Positions 48,501 through 55,744 of a stretch of 64,000 nt of DNA are shown here, one piece after another (positions within the stretch are counted from its first letter, which is position 1; every line of letters begins with the position of its first letter). The translations under genes were made by a program, and so were the position numbers. The stretch comes from Rhinopithecus roxellana. Lineage: Eukaryota; Chordata; Mammalia; Primates; Cercopithecidae. The notes under the pieces are model-generated. The model saw only the letters and a program-made list of their open reading frames with translations. It was not told the DNA's origin and searched no databases. The stretch lies in NCBI RefSeq assembly GCF_007565055.1, contig NC_044567.1, positions 51,980,260 to 52,044,259 on the forward strand. Reading direction: 5' to 3'.

Positions 48501-51500
48501 AGCAACTGCAGTCAGCATCAATTTTTTAAAAACAAATTTTAGCTTCTGACAAAAGTGACTTTTCTCTTATGAAATTGCCCCCCTAAGAAAAGTCCAATTT
48601 TCTCTGGGTAGAATTTTGCACATCTGAATCTGTTATCTACCCAGAAGATAGAATTTCGCTGCCAGTTTCCGTGCCATAATAAGGTTCCCCATTGAAGCTT
48701 CAGATATGGTTAACTTGGTCTTGCTGTTTTTTTCAAAATGGCAGGCACAATACATCTGTGGGGTCAAAATGGTGGGGGTCAAAATGGAGGGCAAGAATTT
48801 GCAACTCGATGGGCCTCTATCCTAACCCAGAGTATCAGGGAAAGTATCTCAGCAGAGGTGACACCTGAGCTGAGTTTTACAGTCTGCACAGAGGTGGATC
48901 CAAGCAAAGAAAGAGGGGCGAAGTGTTCTGCCCATAGAAACCTGTTTGAGCAGGGCTTCATCCGCAAGCCTTGGTGTCTCTGATCCTGCATGCGTCTGCT
49001 GTCTCCTCTCCTCCACAGGGACTCTGTAAGCTTGGCTCCGCAGGCGGCACAGACTACGGTCTCAGGCAGTTTGCGGAAGGGTCGACAGAAAAGCTGGCCA
49101 AACAGTGTCGCAAGTAAGGGGGCTGTGTTTCCCAGGCCCTGCACCTCCTCATGCGCCTTCCGGGCAGGAGTCTCTGGGGTGTGCTCCAGTGAAGTGTGAA
49201 AGGGACCTCATCCCCGGTTCACCACCCTGAAATCGCCTCACCCTCTTGACCTGAGCCCTGGGCCCCTTCCCATGTGTGCTCCCTCCTCACTTCCAGGTGG
49301 CTGTGCAATACGTCCATAGACACCCGGACCCGGCGCTGGGCAGTGGAGGGCCTGGCCTACCTCACGCTGGACGCTGATGTGAAGGACGACTTTGTCCAGG
49401 ACATCCCTGCCCTGCAGGCCATGTTTGAGCTGGCCAAGGCAAGTGTGGAGGAGTCTGGCCTGACCACAAACCTCAGGAAAGGTCTGCTGGGTCCAGACCC
49501 ACAGGGATTGGATCCCAGTCTTCCCCCTGGCTCTACTCCTTACCCCTGTGTAAACCTGATCGGTTATTTCCCCTTTTCTGGCCCTCATTTTACCTGACTG
49601 TAAAATGGACTCCCAACTCCTAATGTCTTCCAGAGTGGGAAGATGCACAAGAGGGCAGTTTGTTTTCCTGGTGAAGGGGTGGCCTGCCCCTCCACACCTG
49701 TGGGTGTTTCTCGTTAGGTAGAACGAGAGACTTGAGAAAAGAAATAAGACACAGAGACAAGGTATAGAGAAAGAAAAGCGGGGCCCAGGGGACCGGCGCT
49801 CAGCTTACAGAGGACCCACGCCGGCCCCGGTCTCTGAGTTCCCTTAGTATTTATTGATGATTATCTTTACCATCAAAAAGATAAGGGAGTGGCAGGACAA
49901 TAGGATCATTTTAGGGAGAAAATCAGCAGTAAGACATATAGATAAAGATCTTTGTGACCTGAATAAGTTCAAGGAAAATGCTGTGCCTTGAGATGCATAT
50001 GCAAACATCTCCATAAACCTTTTAGCAGCATTGCTCCAGCAAATCCCACCTTATTCCTAAAGGCGGTTTTCTCTTTGCTCAGTAAACAAAGCACACAATG
50101 GGTTTTACACGGAGATGTTCCATTGCCCAGGGAGGGGCAGGAGACAAATGTTTTTCTCTTACTTGAGATTAAGAGAATGGTGATGACCTTTAACCACAAG
50201 CAGCCTTTAGGCACTTGTTTAACAAAGCACATTCTGTACAGCCCAAAATCCTTTAAACCTTAAGTCACCATAGCACATGTCTCTTGCAAGGACAAGGTTG
50301 GGGGTAGGGTCACAGATTAACAGCATCTCAAATACAGAACCAAATGGAGTCTCTTAAATCTACTTCTTTCCATATAGACACAGTAACATGTTGACCTCTG
50401 TTTTCCCCACACCTGGGGTCCTCAGGAGGTGAGGTCTTGAAGGACCTGAGGCAGCTAAAAAAAATAATAATAATAAAATAAAAAAGAAAAAATAAAAAAG
50501 TGGGGCATCGTATTACGTGCCTGTAATCCCAGCACTTTGGGAGGCTGAGGCGGGCGGATGGCTTGAGCTCAGGGGAGTTCGGGACCAGCCTAGGCAACAT
50601 AGTGAAACCCCATCTCTACAAAAAATTAAAAAATTAGCCGGGCGTGGTGGCACATACCTGTAATCCCAGCTACTCGGGAGGCTGAGGTGGGAGGATTGCT
50701 TGAGCCTTGGGAGATTGAGGCTGCAGTGAGCTAGAATTGCACCTCTGCACTACAGCCTGGGTGACAGAGAGAAACCTTGCCTCAAGAAAATAAATAAATA
50801 AAAGAGGCTGTGCCTGGCCTTTCTGGGAACCTGCCCTCCCCTCCCAGACCCTCCCAGACTCCTTTCCTTGTCTGCCGGGCCAACTCTCTGGCTCTTTTCT
50901 ACCAGTAAAGGAAGAAAGTTTGGGAGAGATTTTCGCCAGGACTGGAGAATGTTCAGCTCCTGCCCCATCTCCAGTTGGATGGGAAAGTGTTAGACTGGGC
51001 TTTTGGAATAGGCACAAACTGAGGATCTTTGTGAGACAGCTCCTATTCATACTGTCAGAGCTGCTGTTGGAGGGTGCAGGAGACACTGCTGCCCGCCTTT
51101 ATGGACAGAGCCTCTCCTGCACTGCTGTCTTTCCTCAGAATAGGCCCTACCAGCTGCACTACCCAATAGCCTCTCCTGCACTACCCTATTCCTCAGAATA
51201 GGCCCTACCCTGCCTGCTGGCCACGTGAGGGAGCATCCTGGAAGCAGAGATTTGTCCTAAAGTTTCCTTTCTGTTTTCCCTCTCCCCAACCCTGTGCCTT
51301 CCAGACCAGTGACAAGACCATCCTGTACTCGGTGGCCACCACCCTCGTGAACTGCACCAACAGCTACGATGTCAAGGAGGTCATCCCGGAGCTTGTCCAG
51401 CTCGCCAAGTTCTCCAAGCAGCATGTGCCCGAGGAGCACCCGAAGGTAGGGTCAGGCGCAACGTGGGAGGGATCTGGTCTGTGCCACCAGGCCTCCAAAG

Positions 51501-54036
51501 GAGGCGGAACGGCAAAAGGAGTGGTGTCAGGAGCAGCGTGGTGTGTGTTTGGGTGGTTGGGGGTAGGATACACATACACTGAAGATGTTAATGGTAAACT
51601 TTCCCACCAGATAGTGCTCATGCTTTTTCTTTGTTTTTATTTTCTATTTTGAAAAAAATCCAACAATTTGTAATCTGAGAAAACAAACGGAGCTATGATG
51701 GACACTTTGCAATTTGTGTTGTTGATTTTATGGATTAAAGACAGTTTTATTTCATGTCTCCAACAGATAGCAATTTGATTTTCTCAGATTTCTGGGTTTT
51801 GTGACATGGGTGCTAAGTAGGAATCATGAGAGGAGAGGCATGGTCAGCCCAGAAGTCACAGATCCCCTGGACCCCTCTCCAACAATTCCCTGCACATGAA
51901 GATATGATTTGTGTGTGATTTGCATATGAATATATGCAAGATATAGCCAGCCAATAAAATCATTTAGATTTTTTTTAATGATCAAAGTAATATAATCATG
52001 CTGCAAAACGAGTTAAAATGTGGAGAAAAGGGAATAACCACTCATGATTATGTCATCTCCACATGACTGCTGTTGGCATTTTGACGCTATGTTACCTACC
52101 AGGGGCTTTTTTTCTATGTATCTTTTTTCTTTTCACAGTTACAATCAGAATATATTTATCATTTTGTGCCAGATTTTGGAAAAATATGTTTTCCACATTG
52201 CCATCTCATTCTCTGAATCATTTTTATTGTATTTATTTTTTGAGACAGAGTCTGGCTCTGTCACCCAGGCTGGATTGCAGTAGTGAGATCTAGGCTCACT
52301 GCAACCTCTGCCTCCCAGGTTCAAGTGATTCTCCTGCCTCAGCCTCCTGAGTAGCTGGAATTACAGGCACGCACCACCACTCCCAGCTAATTTTTGTATT
52401 TTTAGTAGAGACAGGGTTTCACCATGTTGGCCAGGCTGGTCTTGAACTCCTGACCTCAAATGACCCACCCACCTCGGCCTCCTAAAGTGCTGGGAATCCA
52501 GGCGTGAGTCACCGCACCCGGCCTCTGAATCATTTTTGAAAGCTGGATGATGTTTCATCCAGGCAAGGGTGCAGAGCATGTGCTGTGGCTGTGAAGTTCC
52601 AATGTGGCTTCCAGGGCTTGCCCAGGGTTGTCAGCCCCTTCCCCACCACTCGCCGCTCTGAGGATTGTCTGTAGGGACTCTTTAACCCTGAGTTGACTTT
52701 GGGTTTCCAGCAAACCCAATCTATTGTTATGGCGGCTTCATCCACTGTGTCCTTTCTCTCCTGCCTATACCCTCTACCTCCCCTCCCACCCCAGCCTTTT
52801 CCAAGAAAAACAATATATGCATCATTTAGTCTTTTGGATTATCCTTCTTTAATTTCATTCCTCTGTGAATGAGAGAACCTTTGGGACTGGTTTTCTACGA
52901 TATCAGCTCCTCAGGCTCTGTCTTGGGATTAGGGAAGGCAAGGAAGAAAAGAGACAGTGACACAGGACAGCAGAGCGTGCTATATAGCCCTTGGCAGTTG
53001 TTTGGGAAGAGGGAATCTGGAGAAGTGTCTTAGTTTCCTATTGTTTCTAGAACACATTGCCACAAGCACTGTGACCTAAAACAACACAATTTTTACATTT
53101 TTTTTGTATTTTTTTTTGAGACTGAGTCTCCCTCTGTTACCCAGGTGGAGTGCAGTGGTGCAATCTTGGCTCACTGCAACCTCCGCTTCCTGGGCTCAAG
53201 CAATTCTCCTGCTTCAACCTCCCGAGTAACTGGGATTACGGACACGCTCCACCATGCCCAGCTAATTTTTGTATTTTTAGTAGAGACGGGGTTTCGCCAT
53301 GTTGCCCAGGCTGGTCTCGAACTCCCGGGCTCAAGTGATCCATCCACCTCAGCCTCCCAAAGTGCTGGGATTACAGACGTGAGCCATCGCGCCTGGCCCA
53401 GTTTTTAAAATCTTATAGTTCTGGAGGTCAAGAGTCCTAAAATGAGTCTCACTCGGCTAAAGTCAAGGTGTTAGCAGAGCTGGTTTCTTCGGGTGGCTCT
53501 AAAGGAGAATCATTTTATTGCCTTTTTCAGCTTCTAGAGGCCACCCACATGCTTTGGCTGGTGACCTTGAACCACTCCGACCTCACTTCCATTCCATTGT
53601 CACATCTCCTAGTGCTAACTCTGATCTTCCTGCCTCCCTCTGACAAAGATCCTGGTGATTATATTGGGCCCACACAGAAATCTAGGCTTACCTCTCCATC
53701 TCAAAATCCTTGACTTAATTGTGTCTACAAAATCCCTTTTGCCATGTAAGGTCCCACGTTCACAGGTTCCAGAGATTAGGCCGTGGACATCTTTGGAGGC
53801 CATTATTCAACCGACCCCAAGAATTTAGAAATGCACCATCTTTGGTTCCAATTCAGATTGGCCTAGCACCCAGGACCCTCTTACATTGCCATCTTTTCAT
53901 CTCCCCAGGACAAAAAGGACTTCATAGATATGCGGGTGAAGCGGCTTCTGAAGGCGGGTGTCATCTCTGCTCTGGCTTGCATGGTGAAAGCAGATAGTGC
54001 CATCCTCACCGACCAGACCAAGGAGCTGCTGGCCAG
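27421..54036 (+). CDS. UNC45B: UNC45B, muscle myosin chaperone (C-terminus absent)
   Basis: UNC45B is the striated-muscle UCS co-chaperone: it binds HSP90 through N-terminal TPRs and folds myosin heads through its C-terminal UCS domain. Thirteen in-frame coding exons are present: 27421-27588, 28124-28160, 29153-29328, 31741-31830, 33379-33546, 34105-34273, 38520-38690, 43125-43296, 47262-47562, 49019-49113, 49297-49438, 51305-51445, 53909-54036. They encode residues 1-652 of ~931 (human length from memory): TPRs about 5-112, an armadillo-like central domain to about 510, and only the first ~140 residues of UCS. The ATG directly follows a splice acceptor, so exon 1 is non-coding. All introns are GT-AG except the one after 49438, which starts GC. 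The last exon stops in phase 2 and needs a further exon, but none is visible before 64,000. A 100-N gap lies 1.07 kb on. What is present has no stop or frameshift. Confidence 0.95.
27740..27960 (+). repeat. MIR/L2-like fragment
   Basis: TTGCAGATAAGAAACACGGA, then GAGCCGAGATTCAAACCTGG, in UNC45B intron. Confidence 0.5.
28124..28160 (+). CDS. UNC45B: UNC45B coding exon 2 (37 nt)
   Basis: A very small exon encoding ESYVQAASDASR inside TPR 2. Acceptor CCTCAG and donor GTGAGT. Skipping it would shift the frame. Confidence 0.93.
28525..28822 (-). repeat. Alu with target duplication
   Basis: Full Alu in reverse; CTGGCTGTCTT at 28514-28524 and 28823-28833. Confidence 0.93.
29153..29328 (+). CDS. 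UNC45B: UNC45B coding exon 3
   Basis: AIDINSSDIKALYRRCQALE to TNIQEK, residues 69-127: TPR 3 and the capping helix. It includes KALYRRCQAL, which carries Lys/Arg positions expected in the HSP90 C-terminal clamp. Confidence 0.95.
29572..29883 (+). repeat. Alu with target duplication
   Basis: Full Alu; AATTCCAGATGG at 29560-29571 and 29884-29895. Confidence 0.93.
30030..30309 (-). repeat. Alu
   Basis: Nearly full Alu in reverse. Confidence 0.91.
30330..30460 (+). repeat. MIR-like fragment
   Basis: CCTAGTCCTGGCTCAGCTGC then GGTTTCCTCTCTGTAAGAAT. Confidence 0.5.
30649..30795 (+). repeat. Alu left arm
   Basis: Only the left monomer, ending in an AAATT-rich tail. Confidence 0.85.
30796..31099 (+). 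repeat. Alu in the tail of the previous one
   Basis: Full Alu starting directly at the previous A-rich tail. Confidence 0.91.
31741..31830 (+). CDS. UNC45B: UNC45B coding exon 4
   Basis: Thirty codons in phase 0, LRVQFSTDLRVQKMFEILLD to DKREK: the linker into the central domain. Donor GTAAGT. Confidence 0.94.
32020..32560. other. AT-rich intronic block with a 73-aa frame
   Basis: AT-rich. On the - strand 32289-32510 an open frame starts MFSQEFVRKDICLVYGFIDH and is protein-like in composition, but I do not recognise it. Could be an eroded transposon or retrocopy. Confidence 0.25.
32561..33378. other. UNC45B intron, no clear feature
   Basis: An MIR-like patch occurs near 32,790-32,900 (GATGAGGAGTCTGGGGTCCA). 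Nothing else recognised. Confidence 0.4.
33379..33546 (+). CDS. UNC45B: UNC45B coding exon 5
   Basis: Fifty-six codons, AANNLIVLGREEAGAEKIFQ to CSGHRAR: armadillo-like helices of the central domain. Acceptor CTTCAG and donor GTGAGC. Confidence 0.95.
33800..33915 (-). mobile_element. MER3-like DNA transposon fragment
   Basis: Contains CCCCATGTGGCCACTGGCCA and ACTGTATTGGATGGCACAGC, MER3 in reverse. Confidence 0.55.
34105..34273 (+). CDS. UNC45B: UNC45B coding exon 6
   Basis: ATVILHAVRIDRICSLMAVE to KEEALVL, residues 214-269. Donor GTAGGA in phase 1. Confidence 0.94.
34392..34680 (-). repeat. Alu
   Basis: Full Alu in reverse directly after UNC45B coding exon 6. Confidence 0.92.
34700..35190 (+). 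mobile_element. L1 3' end (old, L1M-like)
   Basis: Typical L1 ORF2/3' UTR order: ATTCACAATAGCTAAAAGAC, TGGATGAGAAAAATATGGTA, then the terminal ACTGTACACTTAAAAATGG. Confidence 0.75.
35736..36052 (-). repeat. Alu with target duplication
   Basis: Full Alu in reverse; CATTTATAATT at 35725-35735 and 36053-36063. Confidence 0.92.
36060..36415 (-). mobile_element. L1-like fragment (antisense)
   Basis: GGTCAAATTCCTAGAAATGG and CCATTTGGATTCCTTTATCT resemble antisense old L1. Weak. Confidence 0.35.
36425..36719 (-). repeat. old Alu
   Basis: Strongly diverged Alu in reverse with a T-rich start. Confidence 0.8.
36720..37430. other. UNC45B intron, no feature seen
   Basis: No repeat or exon recognised in about 700 bases. 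Confidence 0.4.
37443..37703 (+). repeat. young AluY, 5' truncated
   Basis: Starts at GCACTTTGGGAGGCC, so about 40 bases are missing. Same Old World monkey variants as its neighbour. Confidence 0.9.
37704..38050 (+). repeat. young AluY, Old World monkey type
   Basis: Full-length and little diverged. One duplication, ATCTACCAGTGG (37431-37442 and 38051-38062), encloses this and the truncated Alu together. Confidence 0.93.
38520..38690 (+). CDS. UNC45B: UNC45B coding exon 7
   Basis: DTKKDLKQITSHLLDMLVSK to YVVDNG, residues 270-326. Acceptor TTTCAG and donor GTGAGA. The intron before it is about 4.2 kb and full of Alus. Confidence 0.95.
39070..39545 (-). mobile_element. possible ERV LTR fragment
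   Basis: GAGACAGTTCTCAATCAGTT and AGTTTATTTTGCCAAGGTTA look like an antisense LTR end. Family uncertain. Confidence 0.35.
39571..39885 (-). repeat. Alu, older
   Basis: Diverged Alu in reverse with a T-rich start. Confidence 0.87.
39900..40755. other. UNC45B intron, no feature seen
   Basis: No exon or clear repeat recognised. Confidence 0.35.
40756..41505 (+). mobile_element. ERVL-type solo LTR (MLT2-like)
   Basis: Begins near TGTGACATAATAAGAAATAT, contains GGTGGCTGGGATCCCCTAGA and TCTTCCATCTGGCTGTTCCT, and ends near CATCTGGTGTCAGAAG. Confidence 0.6.
41602..41735 (-). repeat. Alu monomer (FLAM-like)
   Basis: A single diverged monomer in reverse. Confidence 0.75.
41747..41962 (-). repeat. 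Alu, 5' truncated
   Basis: Ends early at TTGCCCAGGCTGG. AGGCACTTT occurs before the monomer, between the two and after this element. Confidence 0.85.
42121..42335 (+). repeat. MIR
   Basis: GGCTTTGAAATCAGACATG, TCACTGGGCAACTTACTTGA and TGTAATAAGTGCTCCG follow MIR order. Confidence 0.75.
43125..43296 (+). CDS. UNC45B: UNC45B coding exon 8
   Basis: GLRKILKVVGQVPDLPSCLP to KICEEYIT, residues 327-384. Donor GTAAGT in phase 2. Confidence 0.95.
43334..43800 (-). mobile_element. old LTR or DNA element (antisense)
   Basis: CTTAGTTATCTACGGCTATG followed by ACAAATTATCTCAAAACTTA is a common ancient repeat end. Family not certain. Confidence 0.45.
43854..44395 (-). repeat. Alu with internal ~250-bp tandem duplication
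   Basis: Two Alu-length units share odd variants such as GTTTCACTGT(A/G)TTTCCCAGG. A single duplication GGA(T/C)ATATTTTA at 43842-43853 and 44396-44407 encloses both. Confidence 0.85.
44765..44870 (+). mobile_element. MER20-like fragment
   Basis: AGAGGTCAACAAACC, then GGGCCAGAGAGTAAATATTT, cut by the next Alu. Confidence 0.6.
44887..45182 (+). repeat. Alu with 16-bp target duplication
   Basis: Full Alu; AAAATGCAAAAAGCTG at 44871-44886 and 45183-45198. Confidence 0.94.
45201..45501 (+). repeat. Alu
   Basis: Full Alu beginning right after the previous element's duplication; AAAT-rich tail. Confidence 0.91.
45502..46562. other. UNC45B intron, no feature seen
   Basis: An MIR/L2-like patch may lie near 46,000. 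No exon recognised. Confidence 0.35.
46563..46837 (+). repeat. old Alu
   Basis: Heavily diverged Alu with A tail. Confidence 0.8.
47262..47562 (+). CDS. UNC45B: UNC45B coding exon 9 (longest)
   Basis: 301 nt, GKFDPQDMDKNLNAIQTVSG to KIRTLV, residues 384-484. It finishes most of the central domain. Donor GTGAGT. Confidence 0.96.
47910..48202 (-). repeat. Alu
   Basis: Full Alu in reverse. Confidence 0.91.
48233..48516 (-). repeat. Alu
   Basis: Full Alu in reverse after a TTA/TTG microsatellite at 48208-48231. Confidence 0.91.
49019..49113 (+). CDS. UNC45B: UNC45B coding exon 10
   Basis: GLCKLGSAGGTDYGLRQFAE to KQCRK, residues 485-516, at the central/UCS boundary. Donor GTAAGG splits a Lys codon. 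Confidence 0.94.
49297..49438 (+). CDS. UNC45B: UNC45B coding exon 11 (followed by a GC donor)
   Basis: WLCNTSIDTRTRRWAVEGLA to MFELAK, residues 516-563, in the early UCS domain. The exon ends AAG and the intron starts GCAAGT. No GT donor near 49438 joins in frame to exon 12. Confidence 0.93.
49672..50411 (-). mobile_element. solo HERV-K (HML-2, LTR5-type) LTR
   Basis: A 740-base solo LTR of an ancient betaretrovirus. On the - strand it begins TGTGGGGAAAAC and ends GGGGCAGGCCACCCCTTCA, the LTR5 ends. A 5-bp duplication CCTGG lies at 49667-49671 and 50412-50416. There are no viral genes. It sits antisense in the UNC45B intron that has the GC donor. Confidence 0.88.
50500..50804 (+). repeat. 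Alu
   Basis: Alu lacking the first ~15 bases, preceded by an A-rich stretch at 50458-50499. Confidence 0.87.
50805..51304. other. UNC45B intron with short direct repeats
   Basis: AGCCTCTCCTGCACT(G/A)C and CCTCAGAATAGGCCCTACC occur twice within 51,110-51,215, a local duplication of about 60 bases. Confidence 0.5.
51305..51445 (+). CDS. UNC45B: UNC45B coding exon 12
   Basis: Forty-seven codons in phase 0, TSDKTILYSVATTLVNCTNS to VPEEHPK, UCS domain. Acceptor CTTCCAG and donor GTAGGG. Confidence 0.95.
52226..52522 (-). repeat. Alu with 15-bp target duplication
   Basis: Full Alu in reverse; CTCTGAATCATTTTT at 52211-52225 and 52523-52537. Confidence 0.94.
53030..53825 (-). mobile_element. MaLR/MLT1-like LTR, split by an Alu
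   Basis: GTCTTAGTTTCCTATTG, then after the Alu TTATAGTTCTGGAGGTCAAG and CAGCTTCTAGAGGCCACCCA, an antisense MaLR-like LTR. Confidence 0.55.
53109..53399 (-). repeat. Alu inside the LTR
   Basis: Full Alu in reverse. Confidence 0.92.
53909..54036 (+). CDS. UNC45B: UNC45B coding exon 13 (last one present)
   Basis: DKKDFIDMRVKRLLKAGVIS to DQTKELLA, residues 611-652. It ends in phase 2 at donor GTGGGG, so the transcript must continue, but the matching exon is not in the window. Confidence 0.95.
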
Positions 54037-54200
54037 GTGGGGCTGCAGTGGACCAAGGCTTGGAACTAGGGCTGAGGGCTGAGGGGCCTGGAGTGTAGCA
54101 TGCTGGGCAGGGAGATAGAAATGCTGGGGGCCTAAATGAGATAAGATATTGGGAAAGCCTGGAAAAAGGTCTGAAGGGATCCGCTTTGAAAAGTGACATG

Positions 54201-54494
54201 GGACCAGGGGTGGTGGCTCATGCCTATAATCCCAGGGCTTTGGGAGGCCGAGGTGGGAGGCTTACTTGAGTGCAGGAATTCAAGACTAGCTTGGGAAACA
54301 TACTGAGACCCCATCTGTACAAAAAATTTTAAAATTAGCCTGGCCTGGTGGTGTGCACCTGTACTCCCAGCTACTTGGGAGGCTAAGGCAGGAGGATCAC
54401 TTGAGCCCAGGAATTCAAGGCTGCAGTGAATGATGATGGTACCATTGCACACCAGCCTGGGCAACAGAGCAAGGTCCTGTCTCTATACAACAGA
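54201..54494 (+). repeat. Alu, last one in the window
   Basis: Diverged Alu whose tail runs into the GAAA microsatellite. No Alu is found after it. Confidence 0.9.
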
Positions 54495-54516
54495 GGAAAG
54501 AAAGAAAGAGAGAAAG

Positions 54517-54571
<55 letters not shown>

Positions 54572-54590
54572 AGAAAGAAAGAAATAAAGA
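54495..54590. repeat. GAAA microsatellite
   Basis: About 95 bases of AAAG/GAAA units grown from the Alu tail. Confidence 0.95.
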
Positions 54591-54649
54591 ACATAGAAAG
54601 CAAGAGAAGAGAGCGAGAGATCGAGATATAGAGAGAGCTATGCTGGATT

Positions 54650-55108
54650 GATTGTCTTTCTTTCACCGACCTGCATCCTCCCTACCCCTCACTCCAGAAA
54701 GAAAGCCCAGCCTCCTCCGCCCTCCCTAACTCCGCTCCCTGCGCCCGCCCTCCACTCCCTCCTCTCCTCCTCCTCCATCAACCGCCCGCGTTCTGTGCGT
54801 CCCTCCCCTACCTCGATCTTCCTTCCAGGGCGGTCTCCGGCCCATTCCGTCTTCCGTCCCCCCTCCTCCTTCCGTAGACCGCCATCCATACCCCGCCCGC
54901 GCTAGCCATACAGCACAAAAGCGACCCGCCCGATGTCGCCATTCGGTCTGCCTTCCTTTCTTCCCCTTCCGTCTCTCTCGACCTTCCCTCCCTCCTCCCC
55001 TCCTCACCCTCCGCCCTCCTCCCTCCCTACTTTCCCCTCCCGCCGCCCTCCTTCCGGCAGCCGTGAAAGCATATGGAACGACCCTTCAGTGAATGAAGAG
55101 AAGTTACA
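54650..55108. other. pyrimidine- and CpG-rich block abutting the gap
   Basis: Made of CCTCC, CTTCC and CCGCCC words with scattered CpG, without repeat family or exon. Open frames here are compositional. It may be low-quality sequence at a contig end. Confidence 0.6.
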
Positions 55109-55208
55109 NNNNNNNNNNNNNNNNNNNNNNNNNNNNNNNNNNNNNNNNNNNNNNNNNNNNNNNNNNNNNNNNNNNNNNNNNNNNNNNNNNNNNNNNNNNN
55201 NNNNNNNN
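55109..55208. other. assembly gap (100 N)
   Basis: Exactly 100 N, the conventional size for a gap of unknown length. Confidence 0.99.
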
Positions 55209-55602
55209 TTTTTATAGCAGCATGATTCATAATCCTTTGGGTATATATACCCAGTAATGGGATGGCTGAGTCAAATGATATTTCTAGTTCTAGATCCTTG
55301 AGGAATCACCATACTGTCTTCCACAACGGTTGAACTAGTTTACAGTCCCACCAACAGTGTAAAAGTGTTCCTATTTCTCCACAGCCTCTCTAGCACCTGT
55401 TGTTTCCTGAATTTTTAATGATCGCCATTCTAACTGGTGTGAGATGGTATCTCATTGTGGTTTTGATTTGCATTTCTCTGGTGGCCGGCAATGATGAGCA
55501 TTTTTTCATATGTCGTTGGCTGCATAAATGTCTTATTTTGAGAAATGTCTATTCATATACTTGGCCCACTTTTGATGGGGTTGTTTTTTTCTTGTAAATT
55601 TG
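55209..55602 (-). mobile_element. L1 (L1PA-like) ORF2 3' part, antisense
   Basis: Reverse of the L1 text around CCCATTACTGGGTATATACC, continuing through GGTATCTCATTGTGGTTTTG. It is cut on its left by the gap. Confidence 0.9.
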
Positions 55603-55744
55603 TTCATACACCTGAACGTTTTGGCCCAGAGACAAAATTCAAAAATATATTGTAACAAAAATAAACCTTAAAAATTATGTGGTGTGTGAATCTTCAAGTG
55701 TAAAGACCAAGTCACTTACAAAAAAAAAAAAAAAAAATCAAGTT

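Noticed and set aside
54430..54651. Lys/Arg/Glu-rich frame over the GAAA tract
   Set aside because: Translation of a microsatellite.
54648..55007. Pro/Ser-rich and Arg/Gly-rich frames beside the gap
   Set aside because: Produced by base composition on both strands at once; no homology recognised.
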